A stretch of 64,000 nucleotides of DNA from JACCTU01 sp963700495 (GCA_963700495.1 CAVOXT010000003.1:558001-622000); one strand, 5' to 3'. Positions 32,843-42,568 are shown, counted from the first letter of the stretch. Notes: a model not told the origin generated them from the letters alone. Numbers and translations: made by a program.

Positions 32843-34185
32843 GAGACGCTCCGTTCTTCGACGGCGGCGTCGAGGTTTCCCGTCCGCGCGACCTCTGCCA
32901 GGAAACGGCCGCTGTCGCGCACGCGGCGCTCCATCGTGTCGTAGTCGACGTGGACGATTCCGAACCGGTGGGAGTAGCCGTGCGCCCACTCGAAGTTGTC
33001 GAGCAACGACCAGACGAAGTAGCCGCGGAGCGGGACGCCACGCTCGATCGCGACGAGCGCGGCCTCGAGATGGCGCCGGAGGAAGCTGACGCGCTCCGGA
33101 TCGCGCGTCGGGTCGACCTCGTCGATGTCGTACGCAGAGCCGTTCTCCGTCACGTAGAGCGGAAGCTCGCCGGTGCGCGACGCCACGAAGCCGAGCACCT
33201 CGGTGAGGCCCTTGGGGTAGACCTCCCACCCCATCGCCGTCTGCTCCGGCTCGGGCGGAGTGTCAACCGGCGGGAGCAGCGGCGAGCGGACGATCGTCCT
33301 CGTGTAGTAGTTCACGCCGAGGAAGTCGATCGGCGCCGCGATCAACTCCATGTCGCCCGGCTCGACCTCCTTGCGCGCCCAGTTCCACGCCCGCGCGCCG
33401 TCGTCGGGATAGTCGCGGCCGGTGAGCGGATCGAGGTACCAGCGGTTGTACTGGTCGTGGGCGATGATCGCCGCCTCCTGGTCGAGCGGGTGCGAGGTGG
33501 CCGGGTGCTGGGGCTCGAAGTTGAGGACGATCCCGGTCGCGACGCCCGGCGCTTCGGCGCGGATCGCCTGGAGCGCGAGCCCGTGCGCGACGAGCAGGTG
33601 GTGAGCGGCCGCGACCGCGGCGTCGGGCTCGACGCGGCCGGGCGCGTGCGCGCCGCTCCGGTAGCCGAGATCGGAAACGACGTGCGGCTCGTTCAGCGTC
33701 GCGATCGCGCGCACCCGGTCGCCGAGGCGGGCAGCGACCACCCCGGCGTACTCGGCGAACGCTAGAGCGGTTGATCGGAGCGGCCAGCCGCCGGCGTCCT
33801 CGAGTGCCTGGGGGAGGTCCCAGTGGTAGAGCGTCAGGTGCGGCTGAATTCCGTGCTCGAGGAGCTCGTCCACGAGCCGGTCGTAGAAGTCGAGGCCCGC
33901 CTCGTTGACCTGGCCGGTCCCGTTCGGGAGCACGCGCGGCCACGAGACCGAGAAGCGGTAGGCGTCCAGTCCCAGCTCCGCCATGAGCGCCACATCGGCC
34001 GGGTACCGGCTGTAATGGTCACATGCGACGTCTCCGTTGTCCCCGTTCGCGACCCGGCCGGGGGTGCGGGCGAACTCGTCCCAAATGCTGTAACCACGGC
34101 CGTCCGCGTCTGCCGCTCCCTCGATCTGATACGCCGCTGTCGCGGCTCCCCAGACGAAATCGGGTGGAAACGTTCGGCTTGACAC
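32839..34185 (-). CDS. bgl: GH1-family beta-glucosidase/beta-mannosidase
   Basis: 448 residues, normal for GH1. PDFVWGAATAAYQIEGAADA opens the barrel; the acid/base Glu is in ATLNEPHVVSDLGY (about residue 166), the nucleophile Glu in LYVTENGSAYD (about 355), and WSLLDNFEWAHGYSHRFGIV closes it. It cleaves beta-linked disaccharides with retention. GTG 34185 is the start. It is the first gene of the GH1-GH130-LacI operon, divergent from the transporter. Confidence 0.95.
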   Translation of the reverse strand: MSSRTFPPDFVWGAATAAYQIEGAADADGRGYSIWDEFARTPGRVANGDNGDVACDHYSRYPADVALMAELGLDAYRFSVSWPRVLPNGTGQVNEAGLDFYDRLVDELLEHGIQPHLTLYHWDLPQALEDAGGWPLRSTALAFAEYAGVVAARLGDRVRAIATLNEPHVVSDLGYRSGAHAPGRVEPDAAVAAAHHLLVAHGLALQAIRAEAPGVATGIVLNFEPQHPATSHPLDQEAAIIAHDQYNRWYLDPLTGRDYPDDGARAWNWARKEVEPGDMELIAAPIDFLGVNYYTRTIVRSPLLPPVDTPPEPEQTAMGWEVYPKGLTEVLGFVASRTGELPLYVTENGSAYDIDEVDPTRDPERVSFLRRHLEAALVAIERGVPLRGYFVWSLLDNFEWAHGYSHRFGIVHVDYDTMERRVRDSGRFLAEVARTGNLDAAVEERSVS

Positions 34186-34236
34186 GGGCCTCCTCCTGGA
34201 AGCGTCGGTCGGATCGTGAGGCCATCCTACGGTCTA

Positions 34237-34266
34237 CTTGACCGGTTTAGCAAGAGAGGTTACTGT
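34237..34266 (+). promoter_or_regulatory. Promoter of the sugar ABC transporter with overlapping dyad
   Basis: TTGACC (34238-34243), a 17-nt spacer and TACTGT (34261-34266) form a good sigma-70-type promoter. CTTG (34237-34240) and CAAG (34251-34254) flank ACCGGTTTAG across the -35, an imperfect LacI-type operator. TCCCTTC/GAAGGGA (34267-34297) forms a stem-loop at the start of a leader of about 190 nt. Confidence 0.55.
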
Positions 34267-34461
34267 TCCCTTCAGTTTGCGGGCGAGTGCGAAGGGAGGA
34301 GATGCCGGGCTCTGAGTGCGCTGTGCTGACCCTTTGGATGCCGTCGACGTCTACTCGGGGAGATGCGGGTCGATCCCGAGCCGGCGAGGCGAAGTCAAGG
34401 CGTGTCACACGCGTCCCTCGGACGAAACGAGAGGCGCGACGAGAGGAGGCAATTCGGAATC

Positions 34462-36204
34462 ATGGCAATCCCTAGAAAGCGAACGAATCTCGGCGTCGGC
34501 CTGTTGCTGGTCCTCGGCCTCGTCGTGGTCGCGTTCGCAACAGCCGGCGGCGCTGGCGCAAAGAGCGAAAGTGCGGCCGCACTCCCGCGCGGACAGACGC
34601 TGTACACGACGGGCACCGCGTGGGGCCCGTACAACGACCTCAACCCCTTCAAGAACTGGGATTACGTCACCGGAACGGTCGGGCTCGTCTACGAGACGCC
34701 CTTCCGTTACGACCCGCTCAAGGACAAGTTCATCCCGTGGCTCGCGACGAAGGGGACCTGGACGTCGAAGAACGTCTATGCGATGACGCTTCGCAACGGC
34801 GTCAAGTGGAGCGACGGTCGGGCATTCACCGCCGCCGACGTCAAGTTCACGATGGACAAGCTCAAGATCGCAGCCCACCCGCAGCACGGGTTGTGGACGA
34901 CGGGCCTGAAGAACGTGACGACGAAGGGCAACGTGGTTCGGTTCACCTTCGGGGCGAGGCCGAACTACCAGGAGTTCGACAACTACCTGTTCAACATCCC
35001 GATCGTGCCGCAGCACGTCTGGCGTGGCTATACGAGCAACCAGATCGTCAGCGGCAACACGAACGACGTCAAGAAGCTGATCGGTACCGGGCCCTACACC
35101 TACCACAGCGGTCTGAACTCCCAGGAGACGTTCACCTGGCAGCGGAGGAGCGGCTGGTGGGCGACGAAGGCGCTCGGCATGACCGTCAAGCCGCGGTACA
35201 TCGTCGACATCTACAACGGCAGCAACGCCTCGTCGCTTGCGAACCTGCTGGCCGGCAACATCGACATCAGCAACAACTTCGTGCCGGGCATCAACAGGCA
35301 GGTCGGCGGCAGGATCAAGACGTACTTCCCGGGTAGGCCGTACATGCTGGCCGGGAACACGGCTTGGATGTTCCCCAACACGACGCGGAAGCCGTTGAAC
35401 GACAAGGTGTTCCGTCGGGCGTTGGCGTTCTCGATCAACGTGAACCGGATCGTGACGGCCGACTACGGCGGAATCGTGACCAAGGCGAACGCGACCGGTC
35501 TGCTCCCGACGTGGAGCAAGTACGTCGACAAGAAGGTCGTCGCGCAACTCGGCTTCTCGTACAACATCACCCGGGCGAAGGCACTGCTGGCCGGGGCCGG
35601 CTACCGGGACACGAACGGTGACGGGTTCGTCGAGAACAAGGACGGGTCCCGGATCGCGCTCAACATCATCGTCCCGAACGGCTGGTCGGACTGGATGACC
35701 GCGATTCAGATCATCTCGGACAGCGCCAAGGACGCGGGGATCCGGATCACGCCGGCGTACCCCGACTACAACACGCTGGTCGAGGACCGCGGCATGGGCA
35801 GGTACGACCTGGTCATCGCCAACGACCGCCAGCTCAGCAACACGCCATGGACCTTCTACGACTACATCTTCCGGCTGCCGATTCGCGAGAATCAGACGAC
35901 CGTGAACTACCAGCGGTACACGAACCAGACCGCCTGGAACCTCACGCAGCAGCTGGACCGGACGCCGACGAGCAATCAGGCGGCGATGAAGTCAACGATG
36001 TCCAAGATCCAGAAGATCTTCCTCACGGATCTGCCGGTTGTCCCGCTTTGGTACAACGGCGTTTGGGCCCAGTTCAACACCTCGCGGTGGACGAACTGGC
36101 CGAACTCCAAGACGAACCGGGTACTTCCCGCAATGTGGCGTAACTACCTGCAGATGACGGGCATCGAGATGCTCACGCGCATCCGGCCCTCCTCGGCTGG
36201 GTAA
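34462..36204 (+). CDS. ABC transporter substrate-binding protein, family 5 (Opp/Dpp type)
   Basis: 580 residues with a signal peptide (VGLLLVLGLVVVAFATAGGA). ETPFRYDPLKDKFIPWLATK and MTLRNGVKWSDGRAFTAADV are the SBP_bac_5 signatures. Family-5 proteins bind peptides but in many thermophilic and soil bacteria bind cello-, manno- or xylo-oligosaccharides; the GH1/GH130/LacI neighbours point to sugar. ATG 34462 follows an AGGAGG element (spacing 12). It is the first gene of the transporter operon, followed by a hairpin. Confidence 0.92.
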   Translation: MAIPRKRTNLGVGLLLVLGLVVVAFATAGGAGAKSESAAALPRGQTLYTTGTAWGPYNDLNPFKNWDYVTGTVGLVYETPFRYDPLKDKFIPWLATKGTWTSKNVYAMTLRNGVKWSDGRAFTAADVKFTMDKLKIAAHPQHGLWTTGLKNVTTKGNVVRFTFGARPNYQEFDNYLFNIPIVPQHVWRGYTSNQIVSGNTNDVKKLIGTGPYTYHSGLNSQETFTWQRRSGWWATKALGMTVKPRYIVDIYNGSNASSLANLLAGNIDISNNFVPGINRQVGGRIKTYFPGRPYMLAGNTAWMFPNTTRKPLNDKVFRRALAFSINVNRIVTADYGGIVTKANATGLLPTWSKYVDKKVVAQLGFSYNITRAKALLAGAGYRDTNGDGFVENKDGSRIALNIIVPNGWSDWMTAIQIISDSAKDAGIRITPAYPDYNTLVEDRGMGRYDLVIANDRQLSNTPWTFYDYIFRLPIRENQTTVNYQRYTNQTAWNLTQQLDRTPTSNQAAMKSTMSKIQKIFLTDLPVVPLWYNGVWAQFNTSRWTNWPNSKTNRVLPAMWRNYLQMTGIEMLTRIRPSSAG

Positions 36205-36223
36205 CCTACGACCGATGGTCGAT

Positions 36224-36258
36224 CGCCGCCCCTCCTGCTACGAAGCGGAGGGGCGGCG
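36224..36258 (+). terminator. Strong hairpin between binding-protein and permease genes
   Basis: CGCCGCCCCTCC pairs with GGAGGGGCGGCG, extended by GCT/AGC with one bulged T and an ACGA loop. It lies 20 nt after the SBP stop and 34 nt before the permease start, and would protect or terminate the upper message so the binding protein is made in excess. Confidence 0.65.
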
Positions 36259-36291
36259 ACGGCTTACGGGTGAGCGCCGGAGGTCTCGTCG

Positions 36292-37279
36292 GTGAGCCTG
36301 TACATCGGGCGAAAGCTCTTCCTCTACGTCGTGACCTTCTTCTTCGCCGCCACGGTCGACTGGGCGATCCCGCGCTTCATGCCCGGCGATCCGGTGCAGG
36401 GCCTGATCGCACGGATGCAGGCGCAGCCCGAGTCGGCGGACGCGATCGCCGGGTACTACACGGAGGCGTTCGGGCTCGACGTCCCGCTCTGGAAGCAGTA
36501 CCTCAACTTCTGGGCCGGTCTCTTCAGCGGTGATCTCGGCACGAGCATCTGGCAGTTCCCGACCCCGGTGACGACGCTGATCATGCACGCCGTGCCGTAC
36601 ACGCTCGCGCTGCTCGTTCCGGCGATTCTCCTCAGCTTCTACTTCGGGAACAAACTCGGAGCGCTCGCCGCCGCGCAGGAAGGCGCTCGACAACACCGTG
36701 CTGCCGGCCTCGTACATCCTGACCGCGACGCCGTACATGTGGCTCGCGATCGTGCTCGCGTACGTGTTCGGCTCAGTGCTCGGCGTCCTGCCGATCTCGG
36801 GCGCCTACGACTTCGCGCTCCGGCCGGAGTGGTCGTTGGAGTTCGCGAGAAGCTTCCTGGCCCACTGGTTCCTGCCGTTCATGTCGCTCTTCCTCGTCGG
36901 GCTCGGAGGCTGGGCGATCGGGATGCGGAACATGATCATCTACGAGCTCGAGTCCGACTACGCGCACTACCTCGAGGCGCTCGGAGCGCCGCAGCGGCTC
37001 GTGCGCAACTACGCTTATCGCAACGCACTCCTACCGCAGGTCACGGGACTCGCGCTCGCACTCGGCGCCGTCGTGGGCGGCGCGCTCGTCACCGAGGTCG
37101 TCTTCACGTATCCAGGCCTCGGGAACATGACCTTGACCGCGATTCAGAACCGCGACTACTTCCTGCTTCAGGGCATCTTTCTCTTCATCATCGTCGGTGT
37201 CCTGGTCGCGAACTTCATCGTCGACATCATCTACGTGATCATCGATCCGAGGACTCGCATTGGGATGCAGGGCGGGTAG
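36292..37279 (+). CDS. ABC transporter permease, OppB/DppB type, one +1 frameshift
   Basis: About 328 residues, six membrane segments. N-terminal IGRKLFLYVVTFFFAATVDW and RFMPGDP match the family; GTSIWQFPTPVTTLIMHAVP is the first periplasmic part. The frame shifts near 36680 (one extra C in GCG-C-AGG) and resumes as RKALDNTVLPASYILTATP. The C-terminal part holds the EAA loop (YLEALGAPQRLVRNYAYRNA) that contacts the ATPase. The 988-nt span is 3n+1. GTG 36292 start. Confidence 0.9.
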
Positions 37280-37282
37280 CGG

Positions 37283-38248
37283 ATGACACAAGTGCGTCCC
37301 GAGGTCGAGGAGCTCCCTCCCGACCCGACCCCTCAGGCGATCGCCGCGCCCGGCCCGCCCGGTGCGGCGATCGGCACGGAAGCACCGGTCGGGCGCCCGC
37401 GGATGCGCCGGCCCGAGTTCCTCTATTTCGCGGTCCGGAACACGAAGCTCATGATCGGGTTCAGCGTCGTTTCGCTGCTGCTCCTGATCGCGATCCTCGG
37501 CCCGCGCCTGACCGACTTCGATCCGCTTGCCTTCGGCGGCATCCCGAACGAAGCCCCGTCCTCGGAACACTGGCTCGGGACGACGGCCTCGGGACAGGAC
37601 GTCTACTCGCAGTTCGTCTACGGGCTGCGGGCCAGCTTCCTCGTCGGGGCGCTCGGCGGCGGCCTCGCCGCGATCATCGGGATGGTCGTCGGGTTCACCG
37701 CCGGCTATCGATCCGGGATCATCGACGACGTCCTGAGCCTGATCACGAACGTCGTCCTCGTGATCCCCACGCTCGCGGTGCTGATCATCGTCGCCGCCTA
37801 CCTCAGCGTGCAGGGGTTCGTCACGGAAGCGATCTTCATCGGGCTCACGTCGTGGCCCTGGGCCGCGCGCGCGGTTAGGGCGCAGACCTTCTCGCTCGTC
37901 ACGAGGGACTTCGTCGACGTCGCACGCCTGAGCGGCAAGGGGAGCTGGCAGATCATCACGAAGGAGATCGCCCCGAACATGAGCTCCTACCTGCTGATGA
38001 TGTTCATCCTGCTCTTCGGCGGCGCGATCCTCATCGGCGCGACGCTCGACTTCCTCGGCCTCGGCCCTTCGAATGCGATGTCGCTCGGGCTGATGATGAA
38101 CAACGCGGTGCTCTGGAGCGCGCTGCTGCTCGGCTCCTGGTGGTGGTTCATCCCGCCCGGCCTCGGGATCATGGCGCTCGTCGGTGGGCTCTACGTGATG
38201 AACGTCGGGCTCGACGAGATCTTCAACCCGAAGCTGCGCGACACGTGA
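37283..38248 (+). CDS. ABC transporter permease, OppC/DppC type
   Basis: 321 residues. A Pro-rich cytoplasmic N-terminus of about 45 residues precedes the first membrane segment. HWLGTTASGQDVYSQFVYGL is the OppC N-terminal signature; FVDVARLSGKGSWQIITKEI is the EAA loop. It pairs with the OppB-type subunit to form the pore. It begins 3 nt after the preceding gene and its stop overlaps the next GTG. Confidence 0.94.
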   Translation: MTQVRPEVEELPPDPTPQAIAAPGPPGAAIGTEAPVGRPRMRRPEFLYFAVRNTKLMIGFSVVSLLLLIAILGPRLTDFDPLAFGGIPNEAPSSEHWLGTTASGQDVYSQFVYGLRASFLVGALGGGLAAIIGMVVGFTAGYRSGIIDDVLSLITNVVLVIPTLAVLIIVAAYLSVQGFVTEAIFIGLTSWPWAARAVRAQTFSLVTRDFVDVARLSGKGSWQIITKEIAPNMSSYLLMMFILLFGGAILIGATLDFLGLGPSNAMSLGLMMNNAVLWSALLLGSWWWFIPPGLGIMALVGGLYVMNVGLDEIFNPKLRDT

Positions 38249-39198
38249 GCCTCTCGGTCGAGAACCTCAAGGTCTACTACCGCAGCCTCAAGGGCGACGT
38301 GCACGCGCTCGACGGCGTCACGTTCGAGATCGCCGACGGCGAGATCATGGGCCTCGCCGGCGAGTCCGGCTGCGGCAAGTCGACGCTCGGCAAGAGCCTC
38401 ATCCGCCTCGACGGCCGGATGAAGTACATCGAGGGACGGGTGGAGCTCGACGGTGCGGAGTTGCCGATCTGGGACGGCGCCGACATGAACGCCTTCCGCA
38501 TGAGGGAGGTCTCGATCGTCCCGCAGTACGCGATGAGCGCACTGAACCCGACGCGCAAGGTCGGCGAGATCGCGGAGGACCTGCTCGAGTCGCGGGGTGT
38601 GAAGTTCGAGTCCGTCGAGCCCGAGCTGAGGCGCCGCTTCGAGCTCGTCGGCCTGAAGCAGGAAGTGCTCGGGATGTTCCCGATCGAGCTCTCGGGCGGG
38701 ATGAAGCAGCGCGCCGTGATGGTTCTCTCGACGCTGCTCGACCCGTCGCTGCTGATCGCCGACGAGATCACGTCGGCACTCGACGTCACGACGCAGCGCG
38801 CAGTGGCGGAGACGCTCGTCGAGTTCCGTGACCGTGAGTTCGTCAAGAGCATGATCGTGATCACGCACGATGTCACCGTCCTCTACCAGATCGCGGACAC
38901 GATCCTCATCATGTACGCCGGCCATCTGGCCGAGAAGGCCACGTCGGAGGCGATCGTGGACAACCCGCTGCACCCCTACACGCGGATGCTGATCTCGTCA
39001 TTGCCAGAGGTCGGCGTTCGCTATACGGAGAAGCGGCTGACGGGAATCCCGGGCAGGCCGCCGTCGCTGCTCGATCCACCGACCGGCTGCCGCTTCAGGC
39101 ACCGCTGTCCGCTCGCGTTCGACAAGTGCGTCGAGCAGCCGCCGTTCGTCGAGGTCGAGCCGAACCGCCACGTCGCCTGCTGGGCGGTCGCGGCATGA
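38245..39198 (+). CDS. ABC transporter ATP-binding protein, OppD/DppD type
   Basis: 317 residues: Walker A GESGCGKST, Q-loop VPQYAMSALNPTR, signature LSGGMKQR, Walker B LLIADEITSALD, H-loop ITHD, and the C-terminal oligopeptide/dipeptide extension ending with Cys residues (TGCRFRHRCPLAFDKC), which in this family ligates a [4Fe-4S] cluster. The normal DEPT is DEIT here. GTG 38245 overlaps the permease stop. Confidence 0.94.
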   Translation: MSLSVENLKVYYRSLKGDVHALDGVTFEIADGEIMGLAGESGCGKSTLGKSLIRLDGRMKYIEGRVELDGAELPIWDGADMNAFRMREVSIVPQYAMSALNPTRKVGEIAEDLLESRGVKFESVEPELRRRFELVGLKQEVLGMFPIELSGGMKQRAVMVLSTLLDPSLLIADEITSALDVTTQRAVAETLVEFRDREFVKSMIVITHDVTVLYQIADTILIMYAGHLAEKATSEAIVDNPLHPYTRMLISSLPEVGVRYTEKRLTGIPGRPPSLLDPPTGCRFRHRCPLAFDKCVEQPPFVEVEPNRHVACWAVAA

Positions 39199-39202
39199 GT
39201 CG

Positions 39203-40102
39203 ATGCTGAGCCTCGAAGGCGTCTCGAAGATCTACAAGGTCGGCACGTTCGGCGGCACGGAGCTGCTCGCGGTGCGCTCCGTGAGCTTCGAGCTGAAGCC
39301 GGGCGAAGTCGTGTCGCTGATCGGCGAGAGCGGCAGCGGCAAGAGCACGGTCGGGAAGATGATCCTGCGGCTCTCGCCCATCACCACCGGCAAGATCGTC
39401 TTCGACGGCGTCGACATCTCGGCGTTGAACGGCCGGAAGCTGAAGGAGTACTACCGGAACGTGCAGGGCGTCTTCCAGGATCCGTTCAGCTCGTACAACC
39501 CGATCTTCAAGGCCGACCGCGTCCTCACCATGATCCGCGACGTGTACTTCTCGGGCGTCGCCGAAGCGGACTGGCGGCGCAAGATCGCGGAGTCGCTCGA
39601 GTCCGTCGGACTCAACCCCGGCGACGTGCTCGACAAGTACCCGCACCAGCTCAGCGGCGGCCAGCTCCAGCGGCTGCTGATCGCCCGCGCGCTCCTGCTC
39701 GACATCAAGATCCTCGTCGCCGACGAGGTGATCAGCATGCTCGACGCGTCCACGCGGGTCGACGTCCTGAACCTGCTGGGCGGTCTCAAGGAGCGCGGCC
39801 TGGGTGTCCTCTTCATCACGCATGACCTCTCGCTCGGCAACTACATCAGCGAGAAGACGGTGATCCTGCGCCGCGGCGCGATCGTCGAGATGGGGGCGAC
39901 GGAGAAGGTCTTCGGGAAGCCGATGCACCCGTACACGCAGATGCTCGTGTCGTCCGTCCCGCACCTGCACGAGAAGTGGCAAGAAGACGTGCAGCTCCAC
40001 GAGAACGCCGAGGCCGAGCTCGACGCCGAGGGAGAGAACCGCGTGCTCGTCGAGGTCGACGACGACCACTACGTCGCTATGCCCGCGCAACACGCCGCGT
40101 GA
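39203..40102 (+). CDS. ABC transporter ATP-binding protein, OppF/DppF type
   Basis: 299 residues: Walker A GESGSGKST, Q-loop VFQDPFSSYNP, signature LSGGQLQR, Walker B ILVADEVISMLD, H-loop ITHD. Walker B carries DEVIS instead of DEPVS, so both ATPases in this operon lack the usual Pro. The C-terminus lacks the Cys-rich extension and ends with an acidic tail (ENAEAELDAEGENRVLVEVD). With OppD it powers uptake. Its stop overlaps the cupin GTG. Confidence 0.94.
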   Translation: MLSLEGVSKIYKVGTFGGTELLAVRSVSFELKPGEVVSLIGESGSGKSTVGKMILRLSPITTGKIVFDGVDISALNGRKLKEYYRNVQGVFQDPFSSYNPIFKADRVLTMIRDVYFSGVAEADWRRKIAESLESVGLNPGDVLDKYPHQLSGGQLQRLLIARALLLDIKILVADEVISMLDASTRVDVLNLLGGLKERGLGVLFITHDLSLGNYISEKTVILRRGAIVEMGATEKVFGKPMHPYTQMLVSSVPHLHEKWQEDVQLHENAEAELDAEGENRVLVEVDDDHYVAMPAQHAA

Positions 40103-40644
40103 TCCCCGAAGCGCCGCTCGTCGAGACCGGCGACGGACTCGTTCCGGAAGGGGAAGGCTGGTTCGTCGTCAACGCGTGCGACGCGCGCTGGCTGCACTCT
40201 GTCGCCTTCGGTTCGGGCGTGATGTTCGAGGGCGATTCGAAGTTCACGGAGGTCGGTCTCAACATCAACGTGCTGAAGCCCGGCGAACCGCTCTGCATGT
40301 ACCACGGTGAGAACGCGCAGGAGAACTTCCTCGTGCTCGCCGGTGAGGCGTTGCTCGTGATCGAGGGTCAGGAGCGCCCGCTGAAGCGGTGGGACCTCGT
40401 GCACTGCCCACCGTGGGCGGAGCACGTGATCGTCGGCGCAGGCGGGGGCCCGTGCGTCGTGCTCGCGGTGGGCGCGCGCCCCGAGGGCTTCGGGCGAGAG
40501 GCCGAGATCCGCTACCCGAGGAACGACACGGCGCTCGCGAGAGGCGCCGGTGTCGAGGCCGAGACGCCGTCCCCCAAGGAGGCGTACGCAGGTTTCGAAC
40601 GGCCGGCGTCGGGTCGTTATCGCGACGGCGACCTTCCCGGCTGA
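40099..40644 (+). CDS. Cupin-domain protein
   Basis: 181 residues with a central double-stranded beta-helix: PGEPLCMYHGENAQENFLVL is cupin motif 1 (His and Glu ligands) and WDLVHCPPWAEHVIVGAGGG motif 2 (His). It could be a sugar-binding or isomerase-type cupin working with the transporter operon it ends, or a metal-dependent enzyme. The C-terminal 40 residues (ETPSPKEAYAGFERP) are extended. GTG 40099 is set by the GTGA overlap. Confidence 0.85.
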   Translation: MIPEAPLVETGDGLVPEGEGWFVVNACDARWLHSVAFGSGVMFEGDSKFTEVGLNINVLKPGEPLCMYHGENAQENFLVLAGEALLVIEGQERPLKRWDLVHCPPWAEHVIVGAGGGPCVVLAVGARPEGFGREAEIRYPRNDTALARGAGVEAETPSPKEAYAGFERPASGRYRDGDLPG

Positions 40645-40666
40645 CCGGCCCGGCCGCCAGCTGCGG

Positions 40667-40697
40667 GCGGGGGCGCCGCGCCGTGCGGCGCCCCCGC
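40667..40697 (+). terminator. Hairpin ending the transporter operon
   Basis: GCGGGGGCGCCGC and GCGGCGCCCCCGC form a perfect 13-bp stem with a GCCGT loop, 22 nt after the cupin stop and followed by TTCTGG. Confidence 0.8.
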
Positions 40698-40716
40698 TTC
40701 TGGAGCCCGTCGCCGC

Positions 40717-40722
40717 TACCCT
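40717..40722 (+). promoter_or_regulatory. -10 hexamer TACCCT of typA
   Basis: TACCCT ends 7 nt before the typA ATG at 40730; no Shine-Dalgarno. Confidence 0.45.
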
Positions 40723-40729
40723 CGGGTGG

Positions 40730-42568
40730 ATGCCGCTCCGCGAGGACATCCGCAACGTCGCGATCGTCGCGCACGTCGATCACGGCAAGACGACGCTCGT
40801 CGACGCGATGCTCTGGCAGTCCGGGTCGTTCCGGGAGAACCAGGACGTCGCCGACCGCGTGCTCGACTCGATGGACCTCGAGCGCGAGAAGGGGATCACG
40901 ATCCTCGCGAAGAACACCGCCGTCCACTACGGCGCGGTGAAGGTGAACATCGTCGACACTCCCGGCCACGCGGACTTCGGCGGGGAGGTGGAGCGTGCAC
41001 TGACGATGGTCGACGGCGTGCTGCTGCTCGTGGACGCGAGCGAGGGGCCGCTCCCGCAGACGCGGTTCGTCCTGCGCAAGGCGCTCGAAGCGCGGCTGCC
41101 GCTGATCCTCGTCGTGAACAAGGTGGACCGGCCCGACGCTCGGCTCGAGGAAGTGGTGAACGAGGTGTACGGGCTGTTCCTCGACCTCGACGCCGACGAG
41201 AGTCAGATCGAGTTCCCGATCGTCTACGCGAACGCGCGCGCCGGCCGTGCGGGACTCGACCCCGACGAGCTCGCCGACGACCTGCAGCCGCTCTTCGAGA
41301 CCCTGCTCGAACGCATCCCGCCCCCGCACTTCGACGAGGGTCATCCGCTGCAGGCTCATGTGACGAACCTCGACGCGTCCCAGTACGTCGGCCGGCTCGC
41401 GCTCTGTCGCGTGCGGCAGGGGACGATCCGCAAGGGACAGCAGGTCGCCTGGTGCCGGACGGACGGGCAGATCGAGCGTGCGAAGGTCACGGAGCTGTAC
41501 GTGACGGAAGCTCTCGACCGCGTCGACGCCGAGGAGGCCGGGCCGGGAGAGCTGATCGCGGTCGCAGGCATCCCCGAGGTCACGATCGGCGAGACGCTCG
41601 CGGATCCCGACGATCCGCGCCCGCTCCCCGTGATCGGCGTCGACGAGCCGAGCCTCTCGATGACGATCGGAACGAACAGCTCGCCGCTCGCAGGCCTGGA
41701 CGGCAACCGTCTCACGGCGAGCATGGTCAAGGCGCGGCTCGACCAGGAGCTGATCGCCAACGTCTCGCTTCGGGTGCTGCCGACGGCACGCCCCGACACG
41801 TGGGAGGTTCAGGGCCGCGGGGAGCTGCAGCTGGCCGTGCTCGTCGAGCTGATGCGGCGCGAAGGGTTCGAGCTCACCGTCGGCAAGCCGCAGGTGGTCA
41901 CGCGCGAGATCGACGGGAAGCTGCACGAGCCCGTCGAGCGGCTCTCGATCGACGCGCCGGAGGAGTACGTCGGCGTGATCACCCAGCTGCTCGCGCTGCG
42001 AAAGGGACGGCTCGCCCACATGGTCAACCACGGCACCGGTTGGGTGCGGATGGAGTACCTCGTCGCGGCGCGCGGGCTGATCGGATTCCGGACTGAGTTT
42101 TTGACCGAGACGCGCGGCACGGGCATCCTGCACCACGTCTTCGACGGGTACGAGCCCTGGCACGGCGAGCTGCGGGTGAGGTCGACCGGGAGCCTCGTCG
42201 CCGACCGCCGCGGCCCGACGACCGCGTTCGCGCTGTTCAACCTACAGGAGCGCGGACAGCTCTTCGTCGCGCCCGGCGTCGAGGTGTACGAGGGCATGAT
42301 CGTCGGTGGAAACGCGCGCTCCGAAGACCTCGACGTGAACGCGACGAAGGAGAAGAAGCTGACGAACATGCGCGCGTCGTCGTCCGACGAGCTCGTGCGC
42401 TTGATCCCGCCGCGACCTCTGTCGCTCGAGCAGGCGCTCGAGCTGATCCGCGAGGACGAGTGCGTCGAGGTGACGCCGTCGTACGTTCGCCTCCGTAAGG
42501 TCGAGCTCTCCGCGCAGAGGCGGCACTCCGCCGCGTCGCGGAAAGCGGCAGGCACGGCCGTCGTCTAG
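40730..42568 (+). CDS. typA: Translational GTPase TypA/BipA
   Basis: 612 residues, full length. G1 AHVDHGKTT, switch region EREKGITILAKN, G3 DTPGHADFGG, G4 NKVDRPDA; then elongation-factor domains II, III and V (GRGELQLAVLVELMRREGFE) and the TypA-specific C-terminal domain (VNATKEKKLTNMRASSSDEL). It is a ribosome-associated GTPase with a role in 50S assembly and stress adaptation. It ends in a CTAG shared with the convergent cyclase gene. Confidence 0.97.
   Translation: MPLREDIRNVAIVAHVDHGKTTLVDAMLWQSGSFRENQDVADRVLDSMDLEREKGITILAKNTAVHYGAVKVNIVDTPGHADFGGEVERALTMVDGVLLLVDASEGPLPQTRFVLRKALEARLPLILVVNKVDRPDARLEEVVNEVYGLFLDLDADESQIEFPIVYANARAGRAGLDPDELADDLQPLFETLLERIPPPHFDEGHPLQAHVTNLDASQYVGRLALCRVRQGTIRKGQQVAWCRTDGQIERAKVTELYVTEALDRVDAEEAGPGELIAVAGIPEVTIGETLADPDDPRPLPVIGVDEPSLSMTIGTNSSPLAGLDGNRLTASMVKARLDQELIANVSLRVLPTARPDTWEVQGRGELQLAVLVELMRREGFELTVGKPQVVTREIDGKLHEPVERLSIDAPEEYVGVITQLLALRKGRLAHMVNHGTGWVRMEYLVAARGLIGFRTEFLTETRGTGILHHVFDGYEPWHGELRVRSTGSLVADRRGPTTAFALFNLQERGQLFVAPGVEVYEGMIVGGNARSEDLDVNATKEKKLTNMRASSSDELVRLIPPRPLSLEQALELIREDECVEVTPSYVRLRKVELSAQRRHSAASRKAAGTAVV

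Noticed and set aside
34302..34475. Upstream ORF in the leader of the binding-protein gene with a Shine-Dalgarno-like GGGAGGAG
   Set aside because: The Shine-Dalgarno sits too close to the ATG, the peptide is Arg-rich and overlaps the binding-protein start; no conserved feature supports it.
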